A stretch of 64,000 nt of DNA from Pseudomonas jinjuensis (GCF_900103845.1 NZ_FNIJ01000001.1:305659-369658), one strand, 5' to 3'. Shown: positions 43,409-56,414, numbered from the stretch's first letter. Made by a program: numbers and translations. The notes: generated by a model from the letters alone, not told the origin.

Positions 43409-43669
43409 CTCGGAGTTTTCCGAGCAATTACATAACCTGTTGATTCAATGGGAGTTGTAGCGTGTACCGAAGCTGTTCGCAGAAAGTTGCAAAGACCCCT
43501 ACAGCACTCGCCGGGGTGAGTGTAAAGTTATACCTTGGCATGCTAGCTTAATGCCCACTTTGTATTGCGTGGCAAACCTCATGCTTTACTTGAAGTTCAG
43601 GCCACGGTTCAAGGGATAGGAACTCCCGTTTTTTTTCATCATCATTTTCATCAGGGGCAATGGGATTAC

Positions 43670-44542
43670 ATGGATATCGGTCTACGCGAATGGCTGATCG
43701 TCATTGGGCTTATCGTGATCGCCGGCATTCTGTTCGACGGTTGGCGACGCATGCGGGGCGGGAAGGGCAAGCTGCGCTTCAAGCTGGACCGGCATTTCGC
43801 CAACCAGCCGGATGACGGCGACGACAATCCGGAACTGCTCGGTCCTTCGCGAGTGGTGGAACATCGCGAACCCTCGCTGGACGAGCACGAGCTGCCCAAG
43901 GTCGGCGCCAGGGACGCGCGCGGCAAGGGCCGCGGCGAACCGCGCCAGGGCGACCTGAACCTCGGCGATCCGGCACCGAACCTGCTCGGACCGCTGGATG
44001 AAGAGGACTTCCCCGATCCGCTGGAGGAAACGCCGAAGGAGAAGCCCCGGGGCAAGGAGCGCAAGAAGGATCGCCAGGCCGCTGCCGCTTCGTCGGCGCC
44101 TGCCGCTCCGGTCGAGGAAGTGCTGATCATCAACGTGATCTCCCGCGAAGAGGGCGGTTTCAAGGGGCCGGCGCTGCTGCAGAACATCCTGGAAAGCGGC
44201 CTGCGTTTCGGCGAGATGGACATCTTCCATCGCCACGAGAGCATGACCGGCAACGGCGAAGTGCTGTTCTCCATGGCCAACGCGGTCAAGCCGGGCACCT
44301 TCGACCTGGACGACATCGACAACTTCAGCACCCGCGCGGTGAGCTTCTTCCTCGGCCTGCCCGGCCCGCGCCATCCGAAACAGGCGTTCGACGTGATGGT
44401 GGCGGCGGCGCGCAAGCTCGCCCACGAGCTGAACGGCGAACTGAAGGACGAACAGCGCAGCGTGCTGACCGCCCAGACCATCGAGCACTACCGTCAGCGC
44501 ATCATCGAGTTCGAACGCCGCGCCCTGACGCAGAAACGCTAG
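43670..44542 (+). CDS. zipA: Cell division protein ZipA
   Basis: 290 residues from the ATG at 43670; the frame extends upstream but the membrane anchor should be N-terminal. ZipA tethers FtsZ to the inner membrane at the division septum. It has an N-terminal membrane helix ([19 protein letters not shown]), a charged, proline-containing linker (about 30-140) and the C-terminal FtsZ-binding domain (about 147-285, beginning [20 protein letters not shown]). A clear terminator follows, so ligA probably has some independent transcription. Confidence 0.95.
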   Translation: MDIGLREWLIVIGLIVIAGILFDGWRRMRGGKGKLRFKLDRHFANQPDDGDDNPELLGPSRVVEHREPSLDEHELPKVGARDARGKGRGEPRQGDLNLGDPAPNLLGPLDEEDFPDPLEETPKEKPRGKERKKDRQAAAASSAPAAPVEEVLIINVISREEGGFKGPALLQNILESGLRFGEMDIFHRHESMTGNGEVLFSMANAVKPGTFDLDDIDNFSTRAVSFFLGLPGPRHPKQAFDVMVAAARKLAHELNGELKDEQRSVLTAQTIEHYRQRIIEFERRALTQKR

Positions 44543-44567
44543 AATCCAGCTGCGAGCGGCAAGCCTG

Positions 44568-47019
<2,452 letters not shown>

Positions 47020-47061
47020 GCATCCAGCCAATCTGAAATCTATCAATGACGGAGTAACGAC

Positions 47062-47340
47062 ATGGCTTTGACCAAGGACCAACTGGTTCGCGATATCGCC
47101 GAATCCCTCGACCTCACCCAGGCATCCGTGCGCGGCGTGTTCGAGCAGTTGGCGCAGATCGCCCAGGACAGCCTGGAGAACGACGGCGAACTGACCCTGC
47201 CAGGCATCGGCAAGCTCAAGGTCAGCGAGCGCGCGGCGCGCCAGGGGCGCAATCCGCAGACCGGCAAGACCATCGAGATCGCCGCGAAGAAGGTGGTGCG
47301 CTTCGTGCCCGCCAAGGCGCTGGCCGACTCGCTGAACTGA
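47062..47340 (+). CDS. HU-family DNA-binding protein
   Basis: 92 residues. The HU/IHF fold is recognised by MALTKDQLVRDIAESLDLTQ, the ELTLPGIGKLKVSER turn and the arm ending GRNPQTGKTIEIAAKKVVRFVPAK. It should bend or coat DNA as a dimer. It is more divergent than the main HU subunits and is probably an accessory paralogue. It is 42 bp downstream of ligA on the same strand. Confidence 0.92.
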   Translation: MALTKDQLVRDIAESLDLTQASVRGVFEQLAQIAQDSLENDGELTLPGIGKLKVSERAARQGRNPQTGKTIEIAAKKVVRFVPAKALADSLN

Positions 47341-47389
47341 TCTTCCTGCCCGTCGCCGGTGCGGCGGGCGCATTGCGCAAGAGGACGAC

Positions 47390-47764
47390 ATGGACAAGGC
47401 AAGAAGACAGCGGCTGCTGGGCGTCCTCGCCCTGGTTCTGCTGTTCGGGCTGTATCTGGCCTGGAGCGAGCGCCCGCAGGTTCTCCTGCATTACCCGCAG
47501 GGCGGTTCGGCGGTGAGCTACAGCTTCAAGGAGAATGGCGAGGAACGCCTGGCTGGCGAAATCCGCCCCGGCGAAACCCGCCAGTTCCCGCTGCGGCTGT
47601 GGCGCAGCGGCGAATACCGGATCGCCTTCAGCTTCCATCGCGGCGCCGAGAAGTACGCCAGCTTCAGCAGCCGTCCCGGCTACGGCAAGCTCGACCTGTA
47701 CCTCGGGCCGGATCTGGAAGTCTCCACCCAGCCGCTGCCCGAGGGGCTGATCCCCGCGCAATGA
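47390..47764 (+). CDS. Small membrane-anchored protein of unknown function
   Basis: 124 residues: a basic N-terminus, one hydrophobic helix (about 9-25, LLGVLALVLLFGLYLAW), then a predicted beta-rich periplasmic domain (VLLHYPQGGSAVSYSFKENGEE). I do not recognise the family. It starts 49 bp after the HU-like gene and shows codon use like its neighbours, so it is likely a real gene. Confidence 0.75.
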   Translation: MDKARRQRLLGVLALVLLFGLYLAWSERPQVLLHYPQGGSAVSYSFKENGEERLAGEIRPGETRQFPLRLWRSGEYRIAFSFHRGAEKYASFSSRPGYGKLDLYLGPDLEVSTQPLPEGLIPAQ

Positions 47765-47807
47765 CCCTGGCGGCGGCCGTCCTTGCGGGCGGCCGCCGCC
47801 TGCCGCT

Positions 47808-48137
47808 TCACAGGTAGTCCAGCCTCACCAGCAGATTCTTCGGTGACTGCCCGTGGATGCGGAATGCCAGGCCATCGTCCATTGCCTCCGAAGGCTGGCC
47901 GCCCAGCTCGGTGACCGTGATCCGTACCGGTCGATGCGGGGTGCCCGGGTCGACGGCGCTCACCTGTGGCACGACGCTGCATCCGCCGAGCTGGAAGCTG
48001 ACATTCCGCGCAGGGCCGGCTTGCATGATGCAGGAGGGCTCTACCACCGCCCCGTGGAACCTTATGATCCCGTTCTCGGCGAGGGCGTTTGCGCTGCAGC
48101 CCAGAAGCAGCGCGCCGATGATTTTTATCTGCGACAT
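47808..48137 (-). CDS. Short type 1 fimbrial (FimA-like) protein
   Basis: 109 residues from the ATG at 48137, which has GGAG eight bases upstream. A signal peptide (about 1-21, ending NALA) is followed by GIIRFHGAVVEPSC, a classic pilin N-terminal segment, and a second Cys in LGGCSVV that would form the usual disulfide. The C-terminus (LLVRLDYL) resembles a pilin final strand. At 109 residues it is well short of typical pilins (about 160-180), and no chaperone or usher gene is near. It may be an independent secreted mini-domain rather than a fibre subunit. Confidence 0.75.
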   Translation of the reverse strand: MSQIKIIGALLLGCSANALAENGIIRFHGAVVEPSCIMQAGPARNVSFQLGGCSVVPQVSAVDPGTPHRPVRITVTELGGQPSEAMDDGLAFRIHGQSPKNLLVRLDYL

Positions 48138-48289
48138 TCTGATTTCTCCGCACGCTATTGGGGAAAATCCCGTATTCAGCGTAGGCAGCATCCTCAGAGG
48201 TCCATGTAGGGCACTGGCTAATTTTTGTAGGAAAGCTGCATCCAAGTATGTCTGCGAATACTTCATGGCGCCGTAAGTGCTTGAAGTAG

Positions 48290-48317
48290 TTGTAACTTGT
48301 GCGCAAGCCGGTACAAT
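48290..48317 (+). promoter_or_regulatory. Promoter of the SRP RNA gene
   Basis: TTGTAA (48290-48295), 16-bp spacer, TACAAT (48312-48317). The predicted start (about 48324) is about 20 bases before the folded RNA, consistent with a 5' leader removed by processing as for E. coli 4.5S RNA. Confidence 0.65.
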
Positions 48318-48345
48318 GGCGCGGCCCGCCGACTGGCGGGCGTCG

Positions 48346-48462
48346 TTATGGTGGCCCCGTCGGTCCCCCCGCAACGATTACCCGTTAACCTGGTCAGGTC
48401 CGGAAGGAAGCAGCCATAGCGGGAACATCGTGTGCCGGGGTGTGGCTGGCGGGGCCGCCTCC
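48346..48462 (+). ncRNA. ffs: Signal recognition particle RNA (4.5S RNA)
   Basis: The invariant SRP domain IV signature GGTCAGGTCCGGAAGGAAG is at 48392-48410, followed by CAGCC. Flanking segments pair: GGCCCCG at 48353-48359 with CGGGGCC at 48450-48456, giving the long hairpin of the small bacterial SRP RNA. With Ffh it targets inner-membrane proteins. Its place upstream of dnaX is the conserved Pseudomonas location. Ends are estimated to within a few bases. Confidence 0.95.
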
Positions 48463-48514
48463 ATTTCGGGCTGCCGAAATCTCTGCGGCCTCCTGCGCCA
48501 GCCGCAGCAAATCC

Positions 48515-48733
48515 CTAGCAGTTGTAGACGCCCACCGCGCAACGCCGTGCCGTGCGTCGTGCCACGCCGGCCACGCTCACTGGCGTCAGCGGACGGCCGA
48601 TCACCGCTTCGGCGGGTGGGATCAGGTGGAAGCCGACCAGTCCGGGAACCGAGAGCGTTTCGCCCAGTTGCTGGGCGCCGTAGCCGATGGCCGTGACGAG
48701 CAGGAAGCCGCCAAAATACCGGAAGATGCTCAT
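48515..48733 (-). CDS. Small protein coupled to the DUF2092 gene
   Basis: 72 residues: a hydrophobic N-terminal segment (FRYFGGFLLVTAIGYGA), a middle with PPAEAVIGRPLTPVSVAGVAR and a Cys-containing tail (RRCAVGVYNC). It starts within the stop codon of the upstream DUF2092 gene (ATGA overlap, GGAGG six bases upstream), strong evidence for a real coupled gene. I do not recognise the family; it looks exported or membrane-attached. Confidence 0.72.
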   Translation of the reverse strand: MSIFRYFGGFLLVTAIGYGAQQLGETLSVPGLVGFHLIPPAEAVIGRPLTPVSVAGVARRTARRCAVGVYNC

Positions 48734-49539
48734 TTCTTGCCTCCCATCACGAAGTTCTTCGGCAACTCGTCGGATTCGGCGAGCTCTTTCAGGTCGACTT
48801 TCCTGGCGTTCGCCGGCGCGCTGAAGCTGTAGTCCTGCGCGGCCACTTCATCCCCGCCTTTCCAGTCGCGGAAGCTGATGCTGTATTGCGGGCTGTGGGC
48901 GACGTGCTTGGAGGTGATGACGTAGCGGCAGGGGTAGGGCTTGTCGCCCTGGGCGATCCAGATCTGCCAGTCGACTTCCTTGGTGCGGAAGGCCAGGTAA
49001 TCGCATTCGGTGCCGCCGATCACGCCGCTGCCCAGGTCCTTGACGTCGGTGACGTCGGCCATCAGCTCGCCGTAGACATCCGACAGCAGCAGGTCGGCAG
49101 CGGGCAGGGGGCGGTTGTACTTGTCGCGCAGTTCGTCGACCAGATGGTCGATGTCGCCTGGTATCTCGACCTGCACGTAGGCGTTGGCGTTCTTGCCGAG
49201 CAGGGTCGTGGTCTTGCCGTCGAAGAACATTTCCATGTTGGCGAAGCCGCCATGGCGCGTGGCGTGGAGCTTGTCCGGGCGGGTGAGGGTGACGTCGCCG
49301 GAGTTGGCCAGGGCGAGTTTCTGGTCATCCTTGGTGACGACTTCGAGATCGGCGTCGTAGCTGAACGACAGCGCCTTCTGCGCAGCCAGGAAGTCGGACA
49401 TCTTTTTCAGCAGGTTCCTGGCGTCGGCCTCGTCGGCCAGTGCGGCCAGGGGAACTGCGGCGCCGAGCAGAATGGCCAGGGCCATGGAAGCGAGGCGGAA
49501 AGCGGACGTTCTACGCAACTTGCGGGCGATCTTGTTCAT
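48730..49539 (-). CDS. DUF2092 periplasmic protein
   Basis: 269 residues from the ATG at 49539. A signal peptide (about 1-36, ending AALADE) precedes one domain that starts ARNLLKKMSDFLAAQKALSFSYDADLEVV and contains KLHATRHGGFANMEMFFDGKT, the pattern of DUF2092, which is distantly similar to LolA/LolB-like lipoprotein carrier folds. Function is unknown. It forms a two-gene unit with the small downstream protein. Confidence 0.85.
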   Translation of the reverse strand: MNKIARKLRRTSAFRLASMALAILLGAAVPLAALADEADARNLLKKMSDFLAAQKALSFSYDADLEVVTKDDQKLALANSGDVTLTRPDKLHATRHGGFANMEMFFDGKTTTLLGKNANAYVQVEIPGDIDHLVDELRDKYNRPLPAADLLLSDVYGELMADVTDVKDLGSGVIGGTECDYLAFRTKEVDWQIWIAQGDKPYPCRYVITSKHVAHSPQYSISFRDWKGGDEVAAQDYSFSAPANARKVDLKELAESDELPKNFVMGGKK

Positions 49540-49638
49540 TTGATGGCACCCATGGGATCGATGTAGGAAACATCTGCAAGCCACAGGTATAGCCGAGGGC
49601 TGGCGCGGCGCAGCGCCGCCTGGCGGATAGCCGCTGCG

Positions 49639-50361
49639 TCAGCGGTAATGCTGGAGAATGCGCTCGATCTCGCCGGAATCCTTCATCGCGGCGAGAGCGT
49701 CGAGGATGGACTGGGTGGGCAGTTCCGGCGAGTCGAGCACCAGGCAGCCCAGCGCGGTTTCCTCGATCACGTCCACCGGCTGCAGGCGGCGGGCTTCCGG
49801 CAGTTCGCGATTGAACCAGTCCAGCGCGATTTCGCTGCTGATCGCGTAGCGATAGCGGCCGGCCAGCAGCTTTTTCAGTACCAGTTCCTGGTTGCGCGCC
49901 TCGTCGCGGACCAGCCGGCCGCTTTGCAGCAGCGGCCGCAGGCGCGGGTAGCGATAGCCGAGGACGGTGCCGACGGGCTCGCCGGTCAGCTGGTCGATGC
50001 GGGCCGGCATCAGGCCGCGGCCGACCAGCAGGTCGCGCTGTACCATCAGCGGGGCGCTCCAGCGGTAGTCCTGGAACTGGTGTTCGACCCATTCCGGCGC
50101 CACGTAGCAGCGCACGTCGATGTCGTGCCTGAGCAGCGCCTGCTCGACCCGGGCGCGCGGCAGGATGCGGAAGTCCGGCTTCAGCCCGACCCGCTGCGCC
50201 GTGCCGGTGAAGAAGTCGAAAAGGATGCCGCCGGTCAGCCGGCCTTCCTCGATGCGCGCCAGCGGCATCGCCCAGCTGTCCACCACGGAAAAGCGCAGGA
50301 CCCGGGGTTCGGCCTGGGCCAGGGTGGCGAGCAGCAGCAGGGCGAGGGTCAGGACACGCAT
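49639..50361 (-). CDS. Periplasmic amino-acid-type solute-binding protein (SBP_bac_3)
   Basis: 240 residues from the ATG at 50361, directly before a signal peptide (MRVLTLALLLLATLAQA). The rest fits the family-3 solute-binding fold: VVDSWAMPLARIEEGRLTGGILFDFF and the second lobe beginning LTGEPVGTVLGYRYPRL. No permease or ATPase genes adjoin it, so it may be an orphan or a sensor-type binding protein. Ligand unknown. Confidence 0.85.
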   Translation of the reverse strand: MRVLTLALLLLATLAQAEPRVLRFSVVDSWAMPLARIEEGRLTGGILFDFFTGTAQRVGLKPDFRILPRARVEQALLRHDIDVRCYVAPEWVEHQFQDYRWSAPLMVQRDLLVGRGLMPARIDQLTGEPVGTVLGYRYPRLRPLLQSGRLVRDEARNQELVLKKLLAGRYRYAISSEIALDWFNRELPEARRLQPVDVIEETALGCLVLDSPELPTQSILDALAAMKDSGEIERILQHYR

Positions 50362-50508
50362 CGAGGCACCGTGAACGGCAGGGTCCGGACACAATGCCTG
50401 TCGGTCGTCGGGCTGCCAAGTTGCAAAATGCGTACGGTGTAGCATCGGGTGCAATTTATGCCCCTCTTCGCTACGATTAGCCGATTCCCCCGATGCAATG
50501 GAAATTCA

Positions 50509-52542
50509 ATGAGTTATCAGGTTCTCGCGCGCAAATGGCGTCCGCGCACATTCCGCGAAATGGTCGGCCAGACCCATGTGCTCAGGGCCCTGATCAACGC
50601 TCTGGACAACCAGCGCCTGCACCACGCCTACCTGTTCACCGGCACCCGCGGGGTCGGCAAGACCACCATCGCGCGCATCCTCGCCAAGTGCCTGAACTGC
50701 GAGACCGGCGTCAGCTCCACGCCCTGCGGGCAGTGCTCGGTCTGCCGCGAGATCGATGAGGGCCGCTTCGTCGACCTGATCGAAGTCGACGCCGCCAGCC
50801 GCACCAAGGTCGAGGACACCCGCGAATTGCTGGACAACGTGCAGTACTCGCCGACCCGCGGCCGCTACAAGGTCTACCTGATCGACGAAGTGCACATGCT
50901 CTCCACCCACAGCTTCAACGCCCTGTTGAAGACGCTGGAGGAGCCGCCGCCGCACGTGAAGTTCCTGCTCGCCACCACCGATCCGCAGAAGCTGCCGGTG
51001 ACCATTCTGTCCCGCTGCCTGCAGTTCTCGCTGAAGAACATGCCGCCGGAGCGGGTGGTCGAGCACCTCAGCCACGTGCTGAACGCCGAGAACGTGCCCT
51101 TCGAGGAAGACGCCCTGTGGCTGCTCGGCCGCGCCGCCGACGGCTCGATGCGCGACGCCATGAGCCTCACCGACCAGGCCATCGCCTTCGGCGAAGGCAA
51201 GGTGCTGGCCGCCGACGTGCGCGCCATGCTCGGCACCCTCGACCACGGCCAGGTCTATGGCGTGCTGCATGCCCTGCTGGAAGGCGATGCCCGCGCGCTG
51301 CTGGAAGCGGTGCGTCATCTTGCCGAGCAGGGCCCCGACTGGAGCGGCGTGCTCGCCGAGCTGCTCAACGTGCTGCACCGCGTGGCCATCGCCCAGGCGT
51401 TGCCGGAGGCGGTGGACAACGGCCAGGGCGACCGCGAAAAGGTGCTCGCGCTGGCCCGCGCGCTGCCCGCCGAGGACGTGCAGTTCTACTACCAGATGGG
51501 CCTGATCGGCCGCCGCGACCTGCCGCTGGCGCCGGACCCGCGCAGCGGCTTCGAGATGGTCCTGCTGCGCATGCTGGCGTTCCGTCCGGCCGATGCCGAC
51601 GGCGCGCCGGGATCGCCACTAAAGGACCTGGGGATCAGCACGGCCACGGCTGATCCCGACAACAAACCAGTGGCCGGCGCCAGCGTGGCGGCGCCGGTCA
51701 TTGCGCCGTCCACGGCGAGCATTCCGGTGGTCAGCACCGTGCCGGCCGCCGCTCCGGCGCAGCCGGTCGCCCAGCCGCAGCCCGTTGCGCCCGCGGAACC
51801 CGAACCCGAACCCGAACCTGTGCCCATGGCGGAAACGCCGGCGCCTGCCGTAGCGGCAGAAGCCATCGAAACGCCGGCCGCCGAAGTCGTCGACCTGCCC
51901 TGGGAAGAGCCCGCCGCGCCGCAACCCGTGGCCAGCGCAGCTCCCGCGCCGGAACCGCCGGCTCCTGCCGTCGAGCCGGCCGCCGTCGCCGTCGAGCAGT
52001 CCGAGGCCGATGACGACGAGCGCGACGAGGAGCCGCCGCCGGCCGAGGACTACTACGAAGTCGACATGGACTCGCTGTCCTACCTGGACGGCGAGGATGC
52101 CCAGGCGCAGGCCGAGCCCGAACCGGAACCCGCCGCTATGCCGGCGACCGGTCTCGCCGCCGAATGGCTGGACCTGTTCCCGCGCCTCGGCCTGGCCGGC
52201 ATGACCGCGAGCATCGCCGCCAACTGCAGCCTGGTTTCGGTGCAGGACGACGTCTGGCACCTGCACCTGGACCCGGGGCAGAGCGCGCTGTTCAACGCCA
52301 ACCAGCAGCGCCGCCTGAACGATGCGCTGAACCAGTACCATGGGCGTACGCTGAAACTCGAAGTGACCCTGCACAAGCCCGAGCAGGAAACCCCGGCCCA
52401 GGCCGCGGCGCGCAAGCGTGCCGAGCGCCAGCGCGAGGCCGAGGCGTCGATCGAGGCCGATCCGTACATCCAGCAGATGAAGCAACAATTCGCCGCGGTG
52501 GTCCGCACAGGTACCATCGAACCCCTGGAAGCGAAGGCCTGA
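50509..52542 (+). CDS. dnaX: DNA polymerase III tau/gamma subunit
   Basis: 677 residues from the ATG at 50509. DnaX is the clamp-loader ATPase that also couples polymerase cores. Residues about 1-370 hold the AAA+ domain with GTRGVGKTTIARIL, a Cys zinc site (CLNCETGVSSTPCGQCSVC), the LIDEVHMLS Walker B and the DGSMRDAMSL sensor. A long Ala/Pro/Glu-rich linker (about 385-545) leads to the polymerase-binding tau domain starting AAEWLDLFPRLGL. I see no A-AAA-AAG slippery site like that of E. coli dnaX. Confidence 0.96.
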   Translation: MSYQVLARKWRPRTFREMVGQTHVLRALINALDNQRLHHAYLFTGTRGVGKTTIARILAKCLNCETGVSSTPCGQCSVCREIDEGRFVDLIEVDAASRTKVEDTRELLDNVQYSPTRGRYKVYLIDEVHMLSTHSFNALLKTLEEPPPHVKFLLATTDPQKLPVTILSRCLQFSLKNMPPERVVEHLSHVLNAENVPFEEDALWLLGRAADGSMRDAMSLTDQAIAFGEGKVLAADVRAMLGTLDHGQVYGVLHALLEGDARALLEAVRHLAEQGPDWSGVLAELLNVLHRVAIAQALPEAVDNGQGDREKVLALARALPAEDVQFYYQMGLIGRRDLPLAPDPRSGFEMVLLRMLAFRPADADGAPGSPLKDLGISTATADPDNKPVAGASVAAPVIAPSTASIPVVSTVPAAAPAQPVAQPQPVAPAEPEPEPEPVPMAETPAPAVAAEAIETPAAEVVDLPWEEPAAPQPVASAAPAPEPPAPAVEPAAVAVEQSEADDDERDEEPPPAEDYYEVDMDSLSYLDGEDAQAQAEPEPEPAAMPATGLAAEWLDLFPRLGLAGMTASIAANCSLVSVQDDVWHLHLDPGQSALFNANQQRRLNDALNQYHGRTLKLEVTLHKPEQETPAQAAARKRAERQREAEASIEADPYIQQMKQQFAAVVRTGTIEPLEAKA

Positions 52543-52579
52543 CCCGGCCTTCCTGACATAGATAATCGAGGTGATCGAA

Positions 52580-52906
52580 ATGATGAAAGGTGGCATGGCC
52601 GGTCTGATGAAGCAGGCCCAGCAGATGCAGGAAAAGATGCAGAAGATGCAGGAAGAGCTGGCCAACGCCGAAGTCACCGGCCAGTCCGGCGCCGGCCTGG
52701 TGAGCGTGGTGATGACCGGTCGCCACGACGTCAAGCGCGTCAGCCTGGACGACAGCCTGATGCAGGAAGACAAGGAAATCCTCGAGGACCTGATCGCCGC
52801 CGCGGTGAACGACGCCGTGCGCAAGATCGAGCAGAACAACCAGGAGAAAATGTCCGGCATGACCGCCGGCATGCAGTTGCCGCCCGGCTTCAAGATGCCG
52901 TTCTGA
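52580..52906 (+). CDS. ybaB: YbaB/EbfC nucleoid-associated protein
   Basis: 108 residues from the ATG at 52580 with AGGTGA seven bases upstream; a GTG at 52571 is also in frame but lies inside that ribosome site. The N-terminal helix is Met/Gln-rich ([20 protein letters not shown]), followed by [26 protein letters not shown], which defines the family. It binds DNA as a dimer. It is located between dnaX and recR, the widely conserved order. Confidence 0.96.
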   Translation: MMKGGMAGLMKQAQQMQEKMQKMQEELANAEVTGQSGAGLVSVVMTGRHDVKRVSLDDSLMQEDKEILEDLIAAAVNDAVRKIEQNNQEKMSGMTAGMQLPPGFKMPF

Positions 52907-52932
52907 GCCCGTCCCGCGCAGAATCGTCATCC

Positions 52933-52998
52933 TGTAGGAGCGAGCTTGCTCGCGAATGGCTTCCTTGCAGAGCGTTCGCGAGCAAGCTCGCTCCTGCG
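52933..52998. repeat. REP/BIME pair between ybaB and recR
   Basis: Two inverted REP units (52933-52956, 52974-52998) placed between two genes of the conserved dnaX-ybaB-recR unit. The recR ribosome site and start (53034) lie just beyond. Confidence 0.85.
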
Positions 52999-53033
52999 TC
53001 TATCCAGCCCACCCATTCTTCCCGGTTCCTTCC

Positions 53034-53633
53034 ATGAGCTTCAGCCCCCTGATCCGCCAACTGATCGACGCCCTGCGCATTCTTCCCGGAGTCGGGCAGA
53101 AGAGCGCCCAGCGCATGGCGCTGCAACTGCTGGAGCGTGATCGCAGCGGCGGGTTGCGGCTGGCGCAGGCGCTGACCCGGGCGATGGAAGGGGTCGGACA
53201 TTGCAAGCAGTGCCGCACCCTGAGCGAAGAGGATCTCTGCCCGCAGTGCGCCGACCCGCGCCGGGACGACTCGCTGCTCTGCGTGGTGGAAGGCCCGCTG
53301 GACGTGTTCGCCGTGGAGCAGACCGGCTATCGCGGCCGCTACTTCGTGCTCAAGGGGCACCTGTCGCCGCTGGATGGCCTCGGTCCGGAAGCCATCGGCA
53401 TTCCCGAACTGGAAGCGCGCGTCGATGCCAGCCAGTTCAGCGAGGTCATCCTCGCCACCAACCCCACCGTGGAAGGCGAGGCCACCGCCCACTACATCGC
53501 CCAGCTGCTGTCCGGCAAGGGACTGGTGTTGTCGCGCATCGCCCATGGCGTACCGCTGGGTGGCGAGCTGGAGTTGGTGGACGGCGGCACGCTTGCCCAT
53601 GCCCTCGCGGGACGGCGCCCGATCGGGTCGTGA
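53034..53633 (+). CDS. recR: Recombination protein RecR
   Basis: 199 residues from the ATG at 53034, the standard length. RecR works with RecO and RecF to load RecA at gaps. It has an N-terminal helix-hairpin-helix ([16 protein letters not shown]), a Cys4 zinc finger (Cys57, Cys60, Cys69, Cys72) and a Toprim domain ([20 protein letters not shown] ... [17 protein letters not shown]). The frame is open upstream through the REP element, but that extension is not part of the family. Confidence 0.96.
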   Translation: MSFSPLIRQLIDALRILPGVGQKSAQRMALQLLERDRSGGLRLAQALTRAMEGVGHCKQCRTLSEEDLCPQCADPRRDDSLLCVVEGPLDVFAVEQTGYRGRYFVLKGHLSPLDGLGPEAIGIPELEARVDASQFSEVILATNPTVEGEATAHYIAQLLSGKGLVLSRIAHGVPLGGELELVDGGTLAHALAGRRPIGS

Positions 53634-53702
53634 AATCCCGCTGATCTTGTAAACCAAGCAAGCGCTAGGTAAGTTTCCTGGATCTCATCCAGGAACCTCG
53701 CC

Positions 53703-54851
53703 ATGCCCGTATTCCAGAAATACTTCGACGAGTCGCATCAACTGGTGCGGGATTCCGTTCGCCGTTTCGTCGAGCGGGAAATCCTGCCGTACATCGACGA
53801 CTGGGAAGAGGCCGAGGAATTCCCCCGCGAGCTGTACCGCAAGGCGGGCGCTGCCGGCATTCTCGGCATCGGTTATCCGGAAGCGTTCGGCGGCAGTCAT
53901 GAGCTCGACCTGTTCGCCAAGGTGGCGGCGAGCGAGGAGCTGATGCGCTCGGGTTCAGGCGGTCTGGTGGCGGGGCTCTGTTCGCTGGATATCGGCCTGC
54001 CGCCGCTGCTCAAATGGGGACGGCCGGAGCTGCGTGAGCGAGTGGTTCCGCAGGTGCTGGCCGGTGAGAAGATCATGGCGCTGGCGGTGACCGAGCCGTC
54101 CGGCGGCTCCGACGTCGCCAACCTGAATACTCGCGCAGTTCGCGATGGTGACTGCTACCGCGTTACCGGCAGCAAGACCTTCATCACCAGCGGCGTTCGT
54201 GCCGACTACTACACGGTGGCGGTGCGCACCGGCAGCGAGGGATACGGCGGCGTCAGCCTGCTGCTGGTGGAGAAGGGCACACCGGGCCTTGGCGTCGGCC
54301 GCAAGCTGAAGAAGATGGGCTGGTGGGCCTCGGACACCGCCGAACTGTTCTTCGACGATTGCCGCGTGCCGGCGGAAAACCTGATCGGCATGGAAAACAT
54401 GGGCTTCGCCTGCATCATGGCGAACTTCCAGAGCGAGCGTTTGGCGCTGGCCATCATGGCCAACATGACCGCGCAACTGGCGTTGGAGGAATCGCTGCGC
54501 TGGGCCGGCGAGCGCGAAGCCTTCGGCAAGCCGCTGGCCGGTTTCCAGGTGCTGCGCCATCGCCTTGCGGAAATGGCCACGCAGGTCGAGGTGTCCCGCG
54601 AGTTCACCTATCGACAGGCGGCGCGGATGGCGGCAGGGCAGAGTGCGATCCGGGAAATTTCCATGGCCAAGAACTTCGCCACCGACGTCTCCGACCGCGT
54701 GGTCCACGACGCCGTGCAACTGCTCGGCGGCATGGGCTACATGCGCGGCAGCCTGGTGGAGCGCCTGTACCGCGACAATCGCATCCTCTCCATCGGCGGC
54801 GGCACGCGGGAGATCATGAACGAGATCATCGGCAAGCAGCTTGGCCTGTGA
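53703..54851 (+). CDS. Acyl-CoA dehydrogenase with shifted catalytic base
   Basis: 382 residues. An FAD enzyme that introduces an alpha-beta double bond in an acyl-CoA. Typical motifs are ALAVTEPSGGSDVANL, GSKTFITSGVRADYY and the C-terminal LLGGMGYMRGSLVERLYRDNRI. The canonical C-terminal Glu (YEGT in medium-chain enzymes) is replaced: the motif reads IGGGTREI. A Glu is present instead at 245 in NFQSERLALA, the position used by isovaleryl- and long-chain-type enzymes, so the protein is probably active. Substrate unknown. It follows recR by 69 bp; an acyl-CoA dehydrogenase at this place is a conserved Pseudomonas arrangement. Confidence 0.92.
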   Translation: MPVFQKYFDESHQLVRDSVRRFVEREILPYIDDWEEAEEFPRELYRKAGAAGILGIGYPEAFGGSHELDLFAKVAASEELMRSGSGGLVAGLCSLDIGLPPLLKWGRPELRERVVPQVLAGEKIMALAVTEPSGGSDVANLNTRAVRDGDCYRVTGSKTFITSGVRADYYTVAVRTGSEGYGGVSLLLVEKGTPGLGVGRKLKKMGWWASDTAELFFDDCRVPAENLIGMENMGFACIMANFQSERLALAIMANMTAQLALEESLRWAGEREAFGKPLAGFQVLRHRLAEMATQVEVSREFTYRQAARMAAGQSAIREISMAKNFATDVSDRVVHDAVQLLGGMGYMRGSLVERLYRDNRILSIGGGTREIMNEIIGKQLGL

Positions 54852-54973
54852 GGCGAACGGTCCGGCGCGCGGTCAGCGAGCCGACGTAGTAGTGCGGCTC
54901 GGTACGCTGCATACGTTGGCTGGAGGCGCCGGTATCGGGGAAGGGAGCAGCGGCGTTTCGCCGCTCTGATACG

Positions 54974-54999
54974 AAGGCGGGCCGTTGATGGCCCGCCTT
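54974..54999. terminator. Hairpin between convergent acyl-CoA dehydrogenase and lpdV genes
   Basis: AAGGCGGGCC, loop GTTGAT, GGCCCGCCTT: a perfect 10-bp stem extended by TAC/GTA with a bulge. The T-run is weak, but its position between two convergent genes fits a bidirectional terminator. Confidence 0.6.
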
Positions 55000-55007
55000 G
55001 TATCGAC

Positions 55008-56408
<1,401 letters not shown>

Positions 56409-56414
56409 CGACGC

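Noticed and set aside
50509-52542. Programmed frameshift producing a gamma subunit from dnaX
   Set aside because: No A-AAA-AAG slippery heptamer or adjacent stop was found around the expected position, so there is no sequence support.
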